DNA of 55,852 nt from the NCBI GenBank assembly GCA_027579435.1, contig JANBPK010001081.1:1-55852 (forward strand). Direction: 5' to 3'. Made by a program: the position numbers and the translations under genes. Positions 19,793 to 31,992 of this stretch are shown here, piece after piece. Source of the stretch: Candolleomyces eurysporus. Taxonomy: Eukaryota > Basidiomycota > Agaricomycetes > Agaricales > Psathyrellaceae. Every line of letters begins with the position of its first letter. The stretch's first letter is position 1. The notes beneath the pieces are model-generated. The model had not been told where the DNA came from. It made no database searches and saw nothing but the letters and a program-made list of their open reading frames with translations.

Positions 19793-21377
19793 ATGGTTCA
19801 AGTCACAGTGCAGAATACGCTTGGGGCAGTTCAAATCGGGACGACTTTTGCAGTGTTTCTATTTGGCATTGTCACTCTCCAGTACCACCATTATTCGCAA
19901 CTGTTTGAAGATGATCGACGGGCGTTCAAGCTCCTGGTGAGTAGCTCCAGATTCTTCCGACGCAGACCGTTAACATTCCACAGGCGGGTATCATATGGTG
20001 CGTGAATTGCAGCAAGTCGACCACAGGGTCCGCTAACCTGGGACTGCTAGGTTCCTCGAACTTTTGCATACGATATGTATTGTTGGGGAAACGTATCGGG
20101 GGACAATTGTTTTCTATGGAAATTTGTTGGCGTACCAGCGATATCCGTTCATGGGAGCCGCTACGATGCTAGGAGGGCTCATTACTATGCTTATCCATGT
20201 GAGTTCGCGCCATCTTAGCTCACTATTGCTCAATAATCGTTTCAGCTGTTCTTCAGCTTGCGGGTCTGGAAGGTACTACCCAACCCTTTCAGGTACATCG
20301 GCGGGTTGACTGGGCTGGCGGCTACCGTTCGAGGTATTGCGTCTGTTTACCTTGCTATCCGCGTCATTCTCGCGAAGACGCTGCAGGAATATCGTGAAGT
20401 CAATGGCTGGCTGATTAGAACCCTGCTTCTGTCGGGCGCGATCATTGACGTTGTTATTGCTTTATCGATGTTATGGTTCTTGATTTCGAAACGGGAAAGG
20501 GACTTGCATCTGTAAGTCAATCTTCCTTTAGGCCTAAACAACAGGTCTCAGCCTTCTTCAGCGTGATCAGACTCGTCGACCATCTGGTTGCTTATACAAT
20601 TCGTATGTACCGTTTCCTCGTCCCATGCATGGAAATTTACAGCAAAGGTGTCGGCAGGAACTGGTCTTCTTACGAGGTACTGTGAGGCCACGGTCAACTC
20701 CACGGAATGTTAATCCTTATCAATGATCAACTTCCACAGTTTGGCTGCTCTCTCTGTTCTTATCACTGTAAGTTTGTCCTCCTCCCANTTTTTTTAGATG
20801 CTCAAGGATATCTTTTTCGCAGTTCCAGATCATGCCCGAAACCTTTGTCTGGGTCGGAATATACGTCGTTCTTGCTAAGCGTGAGTTACTCTTCAAACCA
20901 CGATGTTTATTGAACGCTTAAGGTGAAATCGTGCCGGCAAAGTGTATTCGAATTCCCTGTTTTCCGCGTGAGCCCTGGCGTCCTTAGTCTAGCCTGGGCT
21001 GCTCTACTCACCCGGGCTACAGTCTTAACGACCGACAGAGGCTGCGAAGCTTTATGGCTGAAAGCTCGTTCGAGATCACTTCGGGGACAGTGAGGCGAAG
21101 ACCCTATAGGAGCCAGACCGTCAATGTACGTATTTATATGTTCTAGCCCCTCATCGTGACTTGAATTCGGAATATTTCACAGAGTCGTGACCTGAATCGG
21201 CCCAAACCAACCATTTCCATAGAGATGACACCTTCCAGGGGTTTAAGCACTGTGCGTCCTTCTCACAAAAAAAAACTCATCCCATTAATTGGTATTTGTC
21301 AATAGGAAAAGCGTTCTCCGCTCGAAGTTTCATTCCACTCAAGTTCCGACAATATTATCCTAGGCACGGCACTGTAG
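19793..21377 (+). CDS. DUF6534-like seven-helix membrane protein, copy 1
   Basis: Twelve exons: 19793-19936, 19984-19997, 20051-20198, 20246-20511, 20562-20602, 20658-20676, 20740-20767, 20823-20880, 20943-20967, 21023-21125, 21183-21251 and 21306-21377, summing exactly to 328 codons plus stop. The protein starts MVQVTVQNTLGAVQIG, continues with a helix TTFAVFLFGIVTLQ and the hallmark WFLELLHTICIVGETY, and has further helices to FQIMPETFVWVGIYVVLAK. A Ser/Arg-rich cytosolic tail follows. This arrangement is typical of the large basidiomycete DUF6534/DUF6533-like integral membrane family, which has no established function. Exon 2 is a 14-nt micro-exon. The N at 20788 is intronic. Relative to copy 2 it has two additional introns. 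Confidence 0.82.
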
Positions 21378-22237
21378 AAAATTCAAATCCAACCACTTGT
21401 GATCTCTACAGTTTACACAAGTGTGCGCACAGGCAGCGGGTACCCAGAAAAGTGGACCTTGAGCCTCCCTGGCCGTACGATATAGCCAGCTCGTTTGGAA
21501 AGGCAAAGTAAAATTTGCCATTCAAGCTTGCCGGTTGGAGTTATTCGTTCGTCCTTACGGTGCATAAGTACGTACGCGCAAGAGATACTCGTGCTTCTGT
21601 CTGAACGGAGGTTTTTGCAAGATATTCATAGAACTTGAATTCCGAATGAATGGCGATTTTCTGATTGCCTGCTCGAGAGCCTGGAGCCGCTTGCTCAATT
21701 AAGTACCGGAAATACCGCGCGACCCCGCACTGTGGGATGTCAATGATGGATTGAGCGGCCCATTGCCTGCTAAGTTTTAACGATAGGTCCCTCCCTCTTC
21801 GCACTAATAGGGAGCAGCTCTCTGATAGTGGGTCAAGGCCTTCCACAATTCTTCCCCAGGGTTCAACTAATGTTTCGTTATGTTACGGAGTTATTTACCA
21901 TCCGATGACATGCCGGTCAGGGGCTGAATCTTGTGAATCTGTCGNAAAAAAAGAGCCCGTTTCATTACGGTTTTGTGCACCCGCGTCGCTGCGAGTTTGC
22001 ACAAAGTTTGCATGCGGATCTCTCGAATTCCCCATGTTGTGATGCCAAAACGTCCTTGTAAGGAAGGTGTATGTGAAAACGCGCTCTCGCGGTCTCTCAC
22101 TCGTTTTCAATCAATCGCTAAGCACCCTGGGGTTAATCGCAAATGGAACGCAAAGTTTTCCTTATATTGGTTGATTTCCCTTCACCCTGGGTGGCTTTCT
22201 CTTCTCTCAGGCGGTCGACCTTCAAAGGGCCTACAAG
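21378..22237. other. Intergenic region between the two 7-TM genes
   Basis: No coding sequence recognised; it contains an N at 21945 before an A-run. It includes the 3' end of copy 1 and the promoter of copy 2. Confidence 0.45.
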
Positions 22238-23741
22238 ATGGTCGCCGTTACTATTGCTAACACGCTCGGCGCTATGCAGATCGGGTCGACGTTAGCGGTC
22301 TTTCTGTTTGGCATCGTGACTCTTCAGTTGGATACATACATTCAGCTGTTTGGAGACGATAAATGGTTCCTTAAGTTGACGGTGAGTTGGCTTTGCTGGT
22401 GATCGTGTTTGTCTCATTGGACGTGAGCTCACGGGGGAATCCTAGGTCGCCACAGTGTGGTATGTGTCGCGACCCACACGCCGGTCCGGCTTTCTCATCA
22501 TTCGTTTGTATCGGCAGGTCTCTCGAACTCGCACACACCATTTGCGTGGCTGCTGAAGCCTACCGGGGAACGATTACATTTTATGGAAGAATCGCGGCGT
22601 ACCAGAGATACCCACTGATGGGTGCTGCAACTCTCTTGGGAGGTCTCATCACCTGTGTCGTACAGGTATGTCCCATCTACCCTCGGTTCCTGTGATCGAG
22701 TCAACGATCAANTTTTTCGCCCGTGTAGTGCTTCTTCTGTTTGCGAGTATGGAAAGCTCTTCCGAATCCTCTGCGATACATTGGTGCGGCCTGCGGTGCA
22801 GCTGCTATTGTTAGGGCGATTGGCAGTGTCTTCCTTGGAAGCAGGGTTATTATCGCAAAGACTTTGGCGGAGTACCGTGAAGCTAATGGGTGGTTAATCC
22901 GAGCCCTGCTAATTTCTGGCACGTCTATCGATGTTATCATTGCAGCTTCGATGTTATATTTCCTTCTCAAAAAACGCAAATCGGGCTTTTCGACGTATGA
23001 TTTTCTTATGCTTTCAGCGAGGGAGATACGAATGCCTGACCCTTTAACAGTACCACAAGACTCGTCGATCGACTGGTGGCGTATACAGTCCGTACTGGGT
23101 TGCTCACAAGTATAACCGCTATTCTTGTGCTTGTTACTGTGAGTTCACCATCCCTTTCGCGCTTATTCTTATCTCATTTCTTGCCTAGTTCGAGGTTTAC
23201 CCTGAGACTTTCATCTGGGTTGGAATCTATGTTTTCCTTGCCAAGCGTACGTCGTTTATGTCACATTGCTTGCGCAAAGAATAATCAAGATCCTTCAGTA
23301 TATTCCAACTCTTTTCTGTCCGCGTAAGTCAAGTCGGTCAACGCTTCATGTGCACGTACATGCTAAGCAGACTCGCAGATTAAATGAGCGCCGGCGCCTA
23401 AGAATCATAATTTCTGAGAACTCTACCGAGATGGACTCACGGGCAGCGCGACAGAAAATTACGACGGGAGCACGACCCGGTGTGCGTATCTCATTCTCCT
23501 TTACCTTCATTCTCGACAGCTTATACGGATAATCAAATAGATCCACTCCAATCCTGCGATTTCGATTGAGATGAAGACAACAGTGACTTGCGATGTGCGT
23601 ATTTTGTCTCCACTTTCGTACCCGATGCATACTTATTCGTAGCAGGATGACCATGAGAAGGACGCACCATTGTACTCACATTCACGTTCACGGTCGGAAG
23701 ACCTTCTCAAACAACCGGGATCTTATCACATGAGGCGCTGA
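22238..23741 (+). CDS. DUF6534-like seven-helix membrane protein, copy 2
   Basis: Ten exons: 22238-22381, 22446-22459, 22518-22665, 22729-22994, 23051-23138, 23189-23246, 23299-23323, 23379-23481, 23541-23594 and 23646-23741, summing to 331 codons plus stop. Seven exons have the same length as in copy 1 (144, 14, 148, 266, 58, 25, 103 nt), and the 88-nt exon equals 41+19+28 of copy 1. Sequence parallels include VTIANTLGAMQIG, WSLELAHTICVAAEAY, PNPLRYIGAACG, EYREANGWLIRALL and AISIEM in the tail. It is a tandem duplicate of the gene at 19793, probably still under constraint because helices, splice sites and phases are all kept. The N at 22712 is intronic. Cellular role unknown; plasma or endomembrane location inferred. 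Confidence 0.83.
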
Positions 23742-24606
23742 GAAGGCCATTAAATACATCAGAGGAGTCGAGAGATCATAGATTCGCCTTCCTATCAATG
23801 TACCATTGCGATTAATGTAAACAAAGCACCTCCCTTCGTTTCGTACCCCTCGTTGGACTGCGGTTCCAGTTCGTTTGGTAACGTGAGTGATTGGAGAGTC
23901 GCCCAGTGTTGTCACTACCCGAGCGCTTTCATCATGATGGAGCAATTTAGGAGAGTGCACGTCAGAAGTGTTCTGATTCTGGCTGAGACTGTATCATACC
24001 TGGGGCCACCGGCTTGTCAATGCCACACAGCAGGTCTAAGTACTGTGCTTCGAAGACCCTCTCGTTCGCCTCGAGACTTAAAGCGAACTTGCCGGCGATT
24101 TACTGGAACTTGCATCTACTACAGCCGCGTCGCCAAGCCACCGCTCATACGTTCATAAGGTACCACATATCGGCTCCGACTCGTCGCTACGTCCTGGGCT
24201 CCACTCACTCCAATAGGAAAGGGGCTTTCTATTTTGGTATCAGCCTGACGGGTGAAACTCTGATGGACCTATATCTTCCGTCTCCCTCTCGGGTTCAGGC
24301 TTTCTCCAGCTTTCACTCTTTCTTATTCCTTCTCCCTTTTTTCTCCTTTTCAAGGGCCCTGGTGGTCTGTCGTTGTCGAAGTTGCTTGCTCAGTGCTTTG
24401 TTGTCTTTTACCCCGATTCACCTCCACGATTCATATCCCTTAACGCCCCCGATAACGACCACATACCACACGCATTCACTGTTCTTTGCAACCCTTTCTC
24501 AACGCTTTATTTCTTCTATCTATTTGCGACTGGATATCGCCTGGTTTTCCTTATATTCCTCTACGAACCTCATTCAACGTTTACGACCCTCTCTGTCTGA
24601 ATCACG
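23742..24606. other. Intergenic region with pyrimidine-rich promoter
   Basis: No gene. 24280-24600 is strongly CT-rich on the plus strand directly upstream of the start at 24607, as usual for highly transcribed basidiomycete genes. Confidence 0.5.
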
Positions 24607-27153
24607 ATGCTCGTCCTCAACAAACGTTTCTCCCTCCTCGCAGCCTTCCTCACTCTCTTCATCCTCTCCACCGCACCTACACAGACATCGGCGGCCGCTA
24701 TCCGCATTCGTGATGGCCCCGATGCACCCACCACTACCACAACCACGAACAGCGCCGCGGCTTCAATCACGCAGAGTCCGTTCCACCAAGACCGGCCTAG
24801 TGACCTTGGTCTTCCCGACGGCGCGGAGCCTGATCAGGCCGCTTCGAGGAAGGGCATGCCGAATGGACGATGGAACGCGAGTCGCAGCTATAGCCGGACT
24901 CGGACTTGGACTGGTACCCGGACGGGCACGAGGACTTGGACCAGGCCGACTGGTGCTCCCGGCAGCTCGGGTTCGGATGCCAGTGAAAGTGCTTCTTCCG
25001 GCGTTTCCAAGGTGCGTGTTTACAGCCAGTCCTGCATGGGATATAGACTGACTTGTCGTGTTCGTTAGAGAGAGTACCATGAAGGTTCAGCCCTCAAGGG
25101 CTCGGTTTCGGCTTCTTCCCCGCGTCGACGATTCGCGCGTCACCATGGCCCGTCGAGGCTGCCCAAGTCGGACTTCTCCTCTTCCTCCTCCTCCTCCACC
25201 AAACAGCGCAAGCGGTCTGCTGTCATCTCGAACAAGAAAGGCGGCTACTACGTCGTTCCTCGCAAAGTCGCCTCTCCAACTACGTCTTCTCAGAGGGCAT
25301 ACTCGTACCGCCAGTCGAAGTTCTTCATGCGTAGGCAGGATCAGGAGGAGAGAGGTACGAAGGGAGTGATCAACATCATGGTGAGTACCCTGCCTTCCTT
25401 CACGCCATTGACTCTTGTGCTAAGCATATACCGTTTCGTTTGCGATCTACAGAGTCATGTTAACAACTCACCTGGCAAGAAGATTGCTTCACTCTACCTG
25501 GAGGATGCCAAGCCCGAGGGACCATACATTCTCAACGCGTCGGAGAAGGAGGCTACCGAGGTTCGCCTTGTTCCTGCCGTACCAGCTGACGGAGGCGCGC
25601 GTGTCGTCAACAACGCCTCGAATTCTCAGCATCGCCGGCAGGAGTCCAACCACGGAGAGGAGATGCTGGTTAATCTACGGGTGGAGATCAACGACGCGGC
25701 GCATTGTGCGACGTACGATCCCAACCCACCCGAAGCGGAGCCTTTGACGATGCAGCCTTGTATGGAAGAAGGGTCGGAGACTGCAAGCGAAGCTGCCAAC
25801 GACCCCAACCAGCACAAGAGCCAGGTGTTCTCGTTTAACCCTCAGAGCGGGGTGATTCGTCCGATGTGGTATGCCGGAGAAGATGACGGGAAGACTGACG
25901 ATTTCCAACAACGTGCGCATGCGGTTGAGGATACCAATGGCTCGGACGCATCCCCCTCGTCTTCTGCCTCCGCTGCGACTCCTTCTTCGTCGTCGACGGA
26001 TTCTTCTGGACTCTCGTCTTCCGACGATTCTTCCTCCTCGTCTGCGCCTGCTCCTGCGGCGATGTCTACCACTGCTTCTTCCGCCTCCCCTGCGTCCACT
26101 CCCTTGGCTGCTGCCGCCTCCGCCTCGGATTCCTCGACTGCCTCGTCCCCAGCACCGACCTCCTCTATCACCACCCGCGAGCCTTCTTCTAGTGCCCAGA
26201 ACGTGACGTTGGTGTTCGTTCCTTCCACCGCTGAGAAATCTTCGACCGCCGCTGTTGCAGCAGACGACTCTTCCTCGGCTTCACTGTCGGCCTCCGCCGC
26301 TGTCCCTTCAGCCTCGGCTTCTGCTGCTGGCGATGACGACGAGTCGACTGTTTCGACCACCACCATCACCGTGACCGCCGGTGCTACAGCCGCTGCTGGA
26401 GACGAGACCTCTTCTGTGCCTACCTCTTCCCCCACTCCTAGTGCGACTGCTGGTTCCAACGACGACAGTGCCGCCTCCACTACGACCATCACCATCTCCG
26501 CCACCGCCGCCCCGCCATCGGCTACCTCGGGAGCGGGATCTTTGAATGTTCAGGTCGTCGGGCCTGATGGGAAGACTGTGGGTGATGATGATCCTAGCAC
26601 GGCCAATCCGGATGAGGAAGATGGTGCAGATGATGCGTCTGCGTCGGTGTCTGCCAGTGGTTCCGCTGCGGCTGCGGCTGCAGCTACTCCCGACGCCTCA
26701 GGATCCGCTTCGGCTACCCCCTCGCCGACCCAGGCTGCCGCTGCCGGTGACGACTCCAGCTCGGACGCGACTGGGACGATGAGTGTCTCATCTGGATCTG
26801 CGGCACCTACAGCTGCAGCAGTTGTTGATCCTGGGGTTGTTGTATCAAAGATTGGGCAGGTTGCATCTACTGCCAAGTCTGTATTGGGGTCTGCCCCTGT
26901 ACCGACTGGTGCGGCACCCCAGGTTCCTGTTGCACCTTCCGCTGCCGCTGCCGAGTCCCCCGCTTCGAGTTCGGATTCAAGTGCAACACCCACACCAACG
27001 TCCTCGACGGATTCTGGGGAGGAGGCCCTTGTCGCTGTGAAGAATGGAAAGAAGGTGTTCAGGAGCAGGTTTGCGAGGCGGGATTGGGAGGCACCGAAGA
27101 TGACGCCTGTGAGTACGGCGCCGTACAAGTGGTTGTTCAATATGCACTATTAA
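24607..27153 (+). CDS. Secreted Ser/Thr/Ala-rich protein, mucin-like
   Basis: Three exons, 24607-25011, 25069-25380 and 25453-27153, 805 residues. A clear signal peptide opens the protein (LNKRFSLLAAFLTLFILS, cleavage likely near TSAAA). Residues about 50-240 are Arg/Ser-rich with repeated (R)TWTGTRTGTR. A compact domain follows with NLRVEINDAAHCATYDPN, EPLTMQPC and QVFSFNPQSGVIRPMW; the single pair of Cys and the pattern suggest a small beta-rich, ricin-B-like fold, but this is inference. From about residue 330 to 770 it is a low-complexity Ser/Ala/Thr/Asp run containing repeated S-T-T-T-I-T blocks, probably heavily O-glycosylated. No GPI signal or membrane helix is seen at the end (APYKWLFNMHY). 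It is likely a cell-wall or extracellular-matrix protein. I recall similar agaricomycete hypothetical proteins but no function. Confidence 0.75.
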
Positions 27154-27694
27154 TTTATGTGGAGTGTGTATGAGACGTAGTGTAGTGTGCTTACCCTGGA
27201 GCTCCGAAATCAGTACTGGTTACTTGTATTTTGTAGACGAATCATTGAAATTCTTTTGTTTTCCTCGTTCCAAGCATTCCAGGTGTTCTCGGTGGAATCA
27301 TTCAACTGTACTCTTGGCTGACAGGGAGGGAGCATGGACGGTGGAACCAGGGGGCGATAGCTGCTACAAATGATGGAAACAATCAATTACTTGGCGATCA
27401 ACTCGGGATCAATCCATTTTCTTTATTCAACACTCTTTCTCCCTCGTCCTTGTTCTGAGTGCGCTGCCCTCCGTTCGTTCTCTGCGCCAGCAAAACAACA
27501 GCCAGTGCGCGGTGCTTGTTGGCAATCTGGCTACTAGCTTCACTACGACTGCCTTCAGCCTGCCTGGTCTCTCCTTTTCCACCTCTCTCGTTTCCTCTCG
27601 CTCTCTTGTCCGGCTCAGGACATCCCACACTCGTTTCAAGACTCGACTCGACGCGATTAAATACAAGAAAATTGGATTCTGAACATATACCATC
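27154..27694. other. Intergenic region
   Basis: 3' end of the secreted-protein gene and promoter of the next plus-strand gene; CT-rich from about 27540 to 27640. No gene seen. Confidence 0.5.
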
Positions 27695-30248
27695 ATGTCG
27701 ACAAACCACGTTTATCGAAGGCAGCCGCACAGCGCTCTGAGGAAGAAGCGGTTCCATCCAGCGAACAAACCTAAGCTGCATTTGTTGGATCTGGAGAACG
27801 GCAGTAACTCTGGGAACTCCAGGCGCGAGGAACCTGCTCTGGATCGACGCCAAATCATTGGTCTACCGACCGATGTGCCCATTCCCCCCCCTTACTGACT
27901 TCTGTGAGTGTCCCTCTTTTTTCGAGGGTGGTGTCATGCTAGGGTATTGCGTTGTCGCGCGGGCAAAGTGCGGTCGGTGGTGGAGCGGTTGCTTGGGCAG
28001 GCTTCGCGACGCGTAAATCTTCTCATGGTCATCATCCTCAAACTTTATGGTTTCTCCGAACTAATTATCTCAACAAACTCTAGTCCCTCCCTTCACGACA
28101 ACAGATTCGCCTCCAACCACGACGGACCAGACTACTACCTCTGAAACCACTACATCGACGTCTACCACCACTAGTACTTCGACTACTTCGACTAGCACGA
28201 GTACCACATCAACTACCACTTCTGCTGCAACCACTACCACCTCGACAACCCAAGCTCCTGCGACCACAACCACACCTGCAACTACATCTCGTCAGATTGT
28301 CACTCAGACGCGGGTGGATGATGCTACTGTCATCATCACGAACTCCCTAACCCGCACCTCGGGGGCTCCGAGGTCTACCAATACCTTGGACAGCAGCACG
28401 ACTGATACAGATAATTCGTCCAGTACCGGACCCATCATTGGCGGTATCGTTGCCGGTGTCATCGCTGTAGCCGTCTTGGTCCTTTCTATTGTGTGGTTCA
28501 TTGTACGTATCCATTCTATTCGCTCCCCAAATCTATCTCCAACAAAACTCAACAAATTCTGTCTTTCTAGCGCCGACGCAAGAGGGCCAACGATGACGAA
28601 CAGATTTTCGACCCCAATGACTTCAGACGGTCTGCTGTCCTTCTCGATGACGAGCCCATGAGCGGGACAGGTTCAGCTAGCCTTGCCCGAGGGCCGAGCC
28701 TCCACTCGGCCGGAGGCGAACATGGTGTCGGAGCAATGGCATGGGGACAAAACGGGAACCCACGCCCGCCGACTATGATCGAGCGCAAGCTCACGCACAC
28801 TCCGGCTCCTGGAGGTTTCGGCGAGTATGGGTACAACAACAGTGCTCCCGGACCGAACCACTATGCTGGCGAGGGGTACGGCGGGCACAGCGCGGGAGGA
28901 TATGGTTACCCCAATTCCGGCAATCCTTATGGCTANCCCCCAGCAGTCCTACGGCCCTGGTCAATATGTCGAAGCCAACGCCAACCCGTTCGCTAGCCCT
29001 GCATCGGCCTACCAGTCTCCGTTCTCCCCACCTATGCCTCAGGAGCAACCCTTATCTGCAGGTACTTCCCGCGCAACCAGCCCTGATGCTTCGGGCGCTG
29101 CTACCGTTCTCGCTCAAGTCGGTGGCGCGCCTGTGCTTACGAGGAGCAAGTCCATGCGGTCCATGCGGTCCATGGCCTCCGGGAAGAGTGGGAAACTGTC
29201 GATCTCTATCCCGAAGAACGTACCTGTCAACGCGGTTGTGGTCGATGGGAGTGCTACGAGCAGCGCCGGTGACGACAAGGTTGAATATCCGACATTGAAG
29301 AGGAAAGCCTCCTCGTCTTCGTCTTCATCGGGTCCCAGGAGGAACAATAGTGTCAAGGCTTCCGTCGCTCCTCCCCCTACTCTCCCCTCGAAACAGGTGA
29401 GGGAGAGTATGAGCGCGGTTCCGGTGAACGATTATGTGGACCTTTCGCGCTCTAGCGTATCCCCGTTCCAGGCTGCGCAGTATGCGGAGATTTCGATGAG
29501 GTTGAATTCTGAGGTTCCGCAAGGATTGCCGTCGGCTGTTGTGGAGGAGTTTGTTCGGGATAGGGAGTTGCCCCCGCTTCCACCACCTTCGCCTCAAGCT
29601 CAAACCGATGAGGACCAAGCCCGGATTCGAGCGTCGCCTTTTGCAGACCCTGATTCGGATTCGAGGGACAGCATGGCCAGCGGCTCCACCACTTCTGGGC
29701 GTATTTTGGACTTCCCCATTCCCCCACCCTCACCGATGACGTTCACCGCTGCTCACTCGCCTAACAACTCCCTCCCTGGCTCGCCTATGCCAGTGTTCGT
29801 CACCAAGCCAAGAATCGACTCGCTCCCTCCAATGCTGCCCGAGATCAACATCGAGCCTACTGGGGCGAACGATTTGAGCCCGCACGGACTTACTCACGGT
29901 GGGAACGATAGACACGAATCGTTCCTCCCTCCGGCTGGTATGCTAGGTTTGAACAGCGCCAAAGACTCGCCTATCTACCCGAGCCCTATCACTGCAGGTG
30001 GTAGTCCGCTTCTGGGAAGGTTCCCCGTGACGCCTAGCCCGCTTGGAGCGAGCTTTGTGATTGAGACTCCCAAGCCGGTGTATAACAGTAGGGAGGGGAA
30101 GGACGGGAGGTTGTTTGCGATGCAGCAGGAGCAGAGGCAGCGGGAGGAGGCGAAGCAGAAAGAAGAGGAGATGAAGCAGAAGGAGAAGGTGAAGAAGGAG
30201 AGGCCGGAGACGGTGTATGATCCTGAGGATGCGTATGGTGGGATCTGA
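27695..30248 (+). CDS. Mucin-like single-pass membrane protein with long Pro/Ser-rich cytosolic tail
   Basis: Three exons, 27695-27903, 28084-28502 and 28571-30248. Removing one C from the C8 run at about 27883-27890 and the N at 28936 gives 767 residues in one frame. The basic leader (MSTNHVYRRQ...LRKKRFHPANKPK) is not a signal peptide. Then come a Thr/Ser stalk of about 90 residues and a helix GPIIGGIVAGVIAVAVLVLSIVWFI with GxxxG spacing. The stop-transfer is RRRKRANDDEQIFDPNDFRR. The tail of over 500 residues contains a Gly/Tyr-rich patch (GYGGHSAGGYGYPNSG), repeated RSMRSM, many SP/TP sites and a final Lys/Glu/Gln coiled coil ending PETVYDPEDAYGGI. The layout resembles fungal Mid2/Wsc-like sensors, but the cysteine-rich WSC domain is absent. 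Surface sensor is a reasonable guess only. Confidence 0.68.
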
Positions 30249-31992
30249 TTGAAGCTGTTCTTTGTCCCTTTTTCTTCCTCTCTCCCTTCCTTCGACTCCC
30301 CGTCCCTTCCTTCCACTCGATTCCCCCTTTCTTCTTAACGACAATTGTTCAATTCCTTGAAGAAATGTATATGATAAGCATGTACATTGTGTCAGTATAC
30401 CAACAGTAGTGTATCTCCTTGTGTCCGTGTATATAGCTTTAGTTAGTTCTCATGGTCGCTGGAGCGCTATGTGTATACCTATGTCAGTAGTAGCCAGCAG
30501 GATGGTGTGTTCTCTTTCTCGTTTGCTCCCATTTATAGTACTTCTCCCGTTGCGCTTTAATTTTCCTTCCACATTTCTTTCGATTTTTATTCCTATTTTT
30601 GGCAATAGCCTCCCTTTATACGTTCGTCCTTTGGAGACTTACTTTTCATGACAATTTCCCCCTCATTCCAAGCTGGACTGGTTCTTTGCTTTTTTAGGGC
30701 AGGGCCACCCGAACACTGCTTGCGCTTGCGCTAGCCTAGCCCTTTGCGATGGTCATCAGCAGGCGAACAGCGTTCGTTCAGCTCATCGTTCAGGTTGCCG
30801 TCCAGCGTGCTGGATCCTTATTTTATGACTAGCTACATACATACCTCTTTGCTTCTCAAATTATATTACATATATCCTTCAGCGTAGGTGTTAGTTGAAT
30901 ACTTAGTTCTGCCGGATTGGTGTCGATACCTGTTTGTTATACCCCTTGAAGTGGTTTTCAAAATGAATACAAAACAAAAATTGGTGTTCTTCTCTTTATG
31001 GCTGTAACAAGGTTTCTTCCACCACCCCGTACACACCGAGCTCAAGTGGCTCAGGGTTATGACACCCCTGAGAGCTTCACGCGACGCGCGGTCGGGGCCG
31101 ATCAAGCGTGTCGTCATGATCTCCAAGAAATGCTCTCATCAATCATTTCTTGAACTTTGCTTTCTCTTTTGCAGGACGGCATCCATCCTATGTCCCCAAG
31201 ATATACAGCAGCATACAACGTTGAACACGGCAGCCTGAAGATGACGCCCAACTACTGAACAGCGCCGGCGCTTTTGAGGGCGCTCTCTTTGGGACAACGT
31301 CAGCGCTGGCAGGCCGCCGGTGGTTCTGGCACATTGTTATTTAATATTGCCGTACGCGCTGGGTTTGGCGGGCCGGGCCCATATGTGCGTGAAACCCGTG
31401 CTCTTTGACTTTTCCGTATGGAAAAGCTGACAACCACCAGGATGAGATGCGATCTCACAACGACGTGGAGACCTTCTCACTACGGGCATTCAACGGGCAT
31501 CCAAGCCTTCGTCTCGTATACTTGGAGGGCGCTCTCTCTCGTTCTTATTTATAGGAGACCGTCCAAGAAGCGACGTTTGGGCATCACGATCTCACGACAG
31601 ACAAACTTTGCTTCACAATGATCCTTTCAATGTGGTGAGGTGATAGTCGGAGTCTGTGGTCAAAGATGGATGGAGTCTTTCAATGGGGCATCAACGGCCC
31701 ATCATGAGAAGTACTGGGCAACGACAACAACACCCCGTAACGTTTCAGTTATACGGGCAGCAGAGGCCTCGAACCCTCTTTTTCCCCTTCTCCTTTCGCC
31801 ATCATCCTCGCCGCCGTCCCCCTCCCGCGTACTCTGCTGCAGGCTTCACGGTGACAGGCGTCTTCTCTTCCCCTCTCTCACTTCACTCTCGTGCTTTTCA
31901 AGCCATCAAAAAATCGCTCATTTTGACGAAATCTTGAAGATTTCGTCGTCCACTCCTTTCTATTTGAGATCTATTCTTGTCCCTTTGGGACC
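30249..31992. other. Long intergenic region; last 350 bp is a promoter duplicated at 37.6 kb
   Basis: No gene seen between 30249 and about 31640. A GCGCCGGCGC palindrome lies near 31263. From about 31700 to 31992 (cgtaacgtttcag..., gcagaggcctcgaaccctc, ctttcgccatcatcctcgccg) the sequence is collinear with 37650-37910, upstream of the paralogue at 37911. Confidence 0.6.

Noticed and set aside
25842..26504. Ala/Glu/Val-rich minus-strand frame of 220 codons
   Set aside because: Antisense of the Ser/Ala/Thr repeat of the secreted protein; low-complexity artefact.
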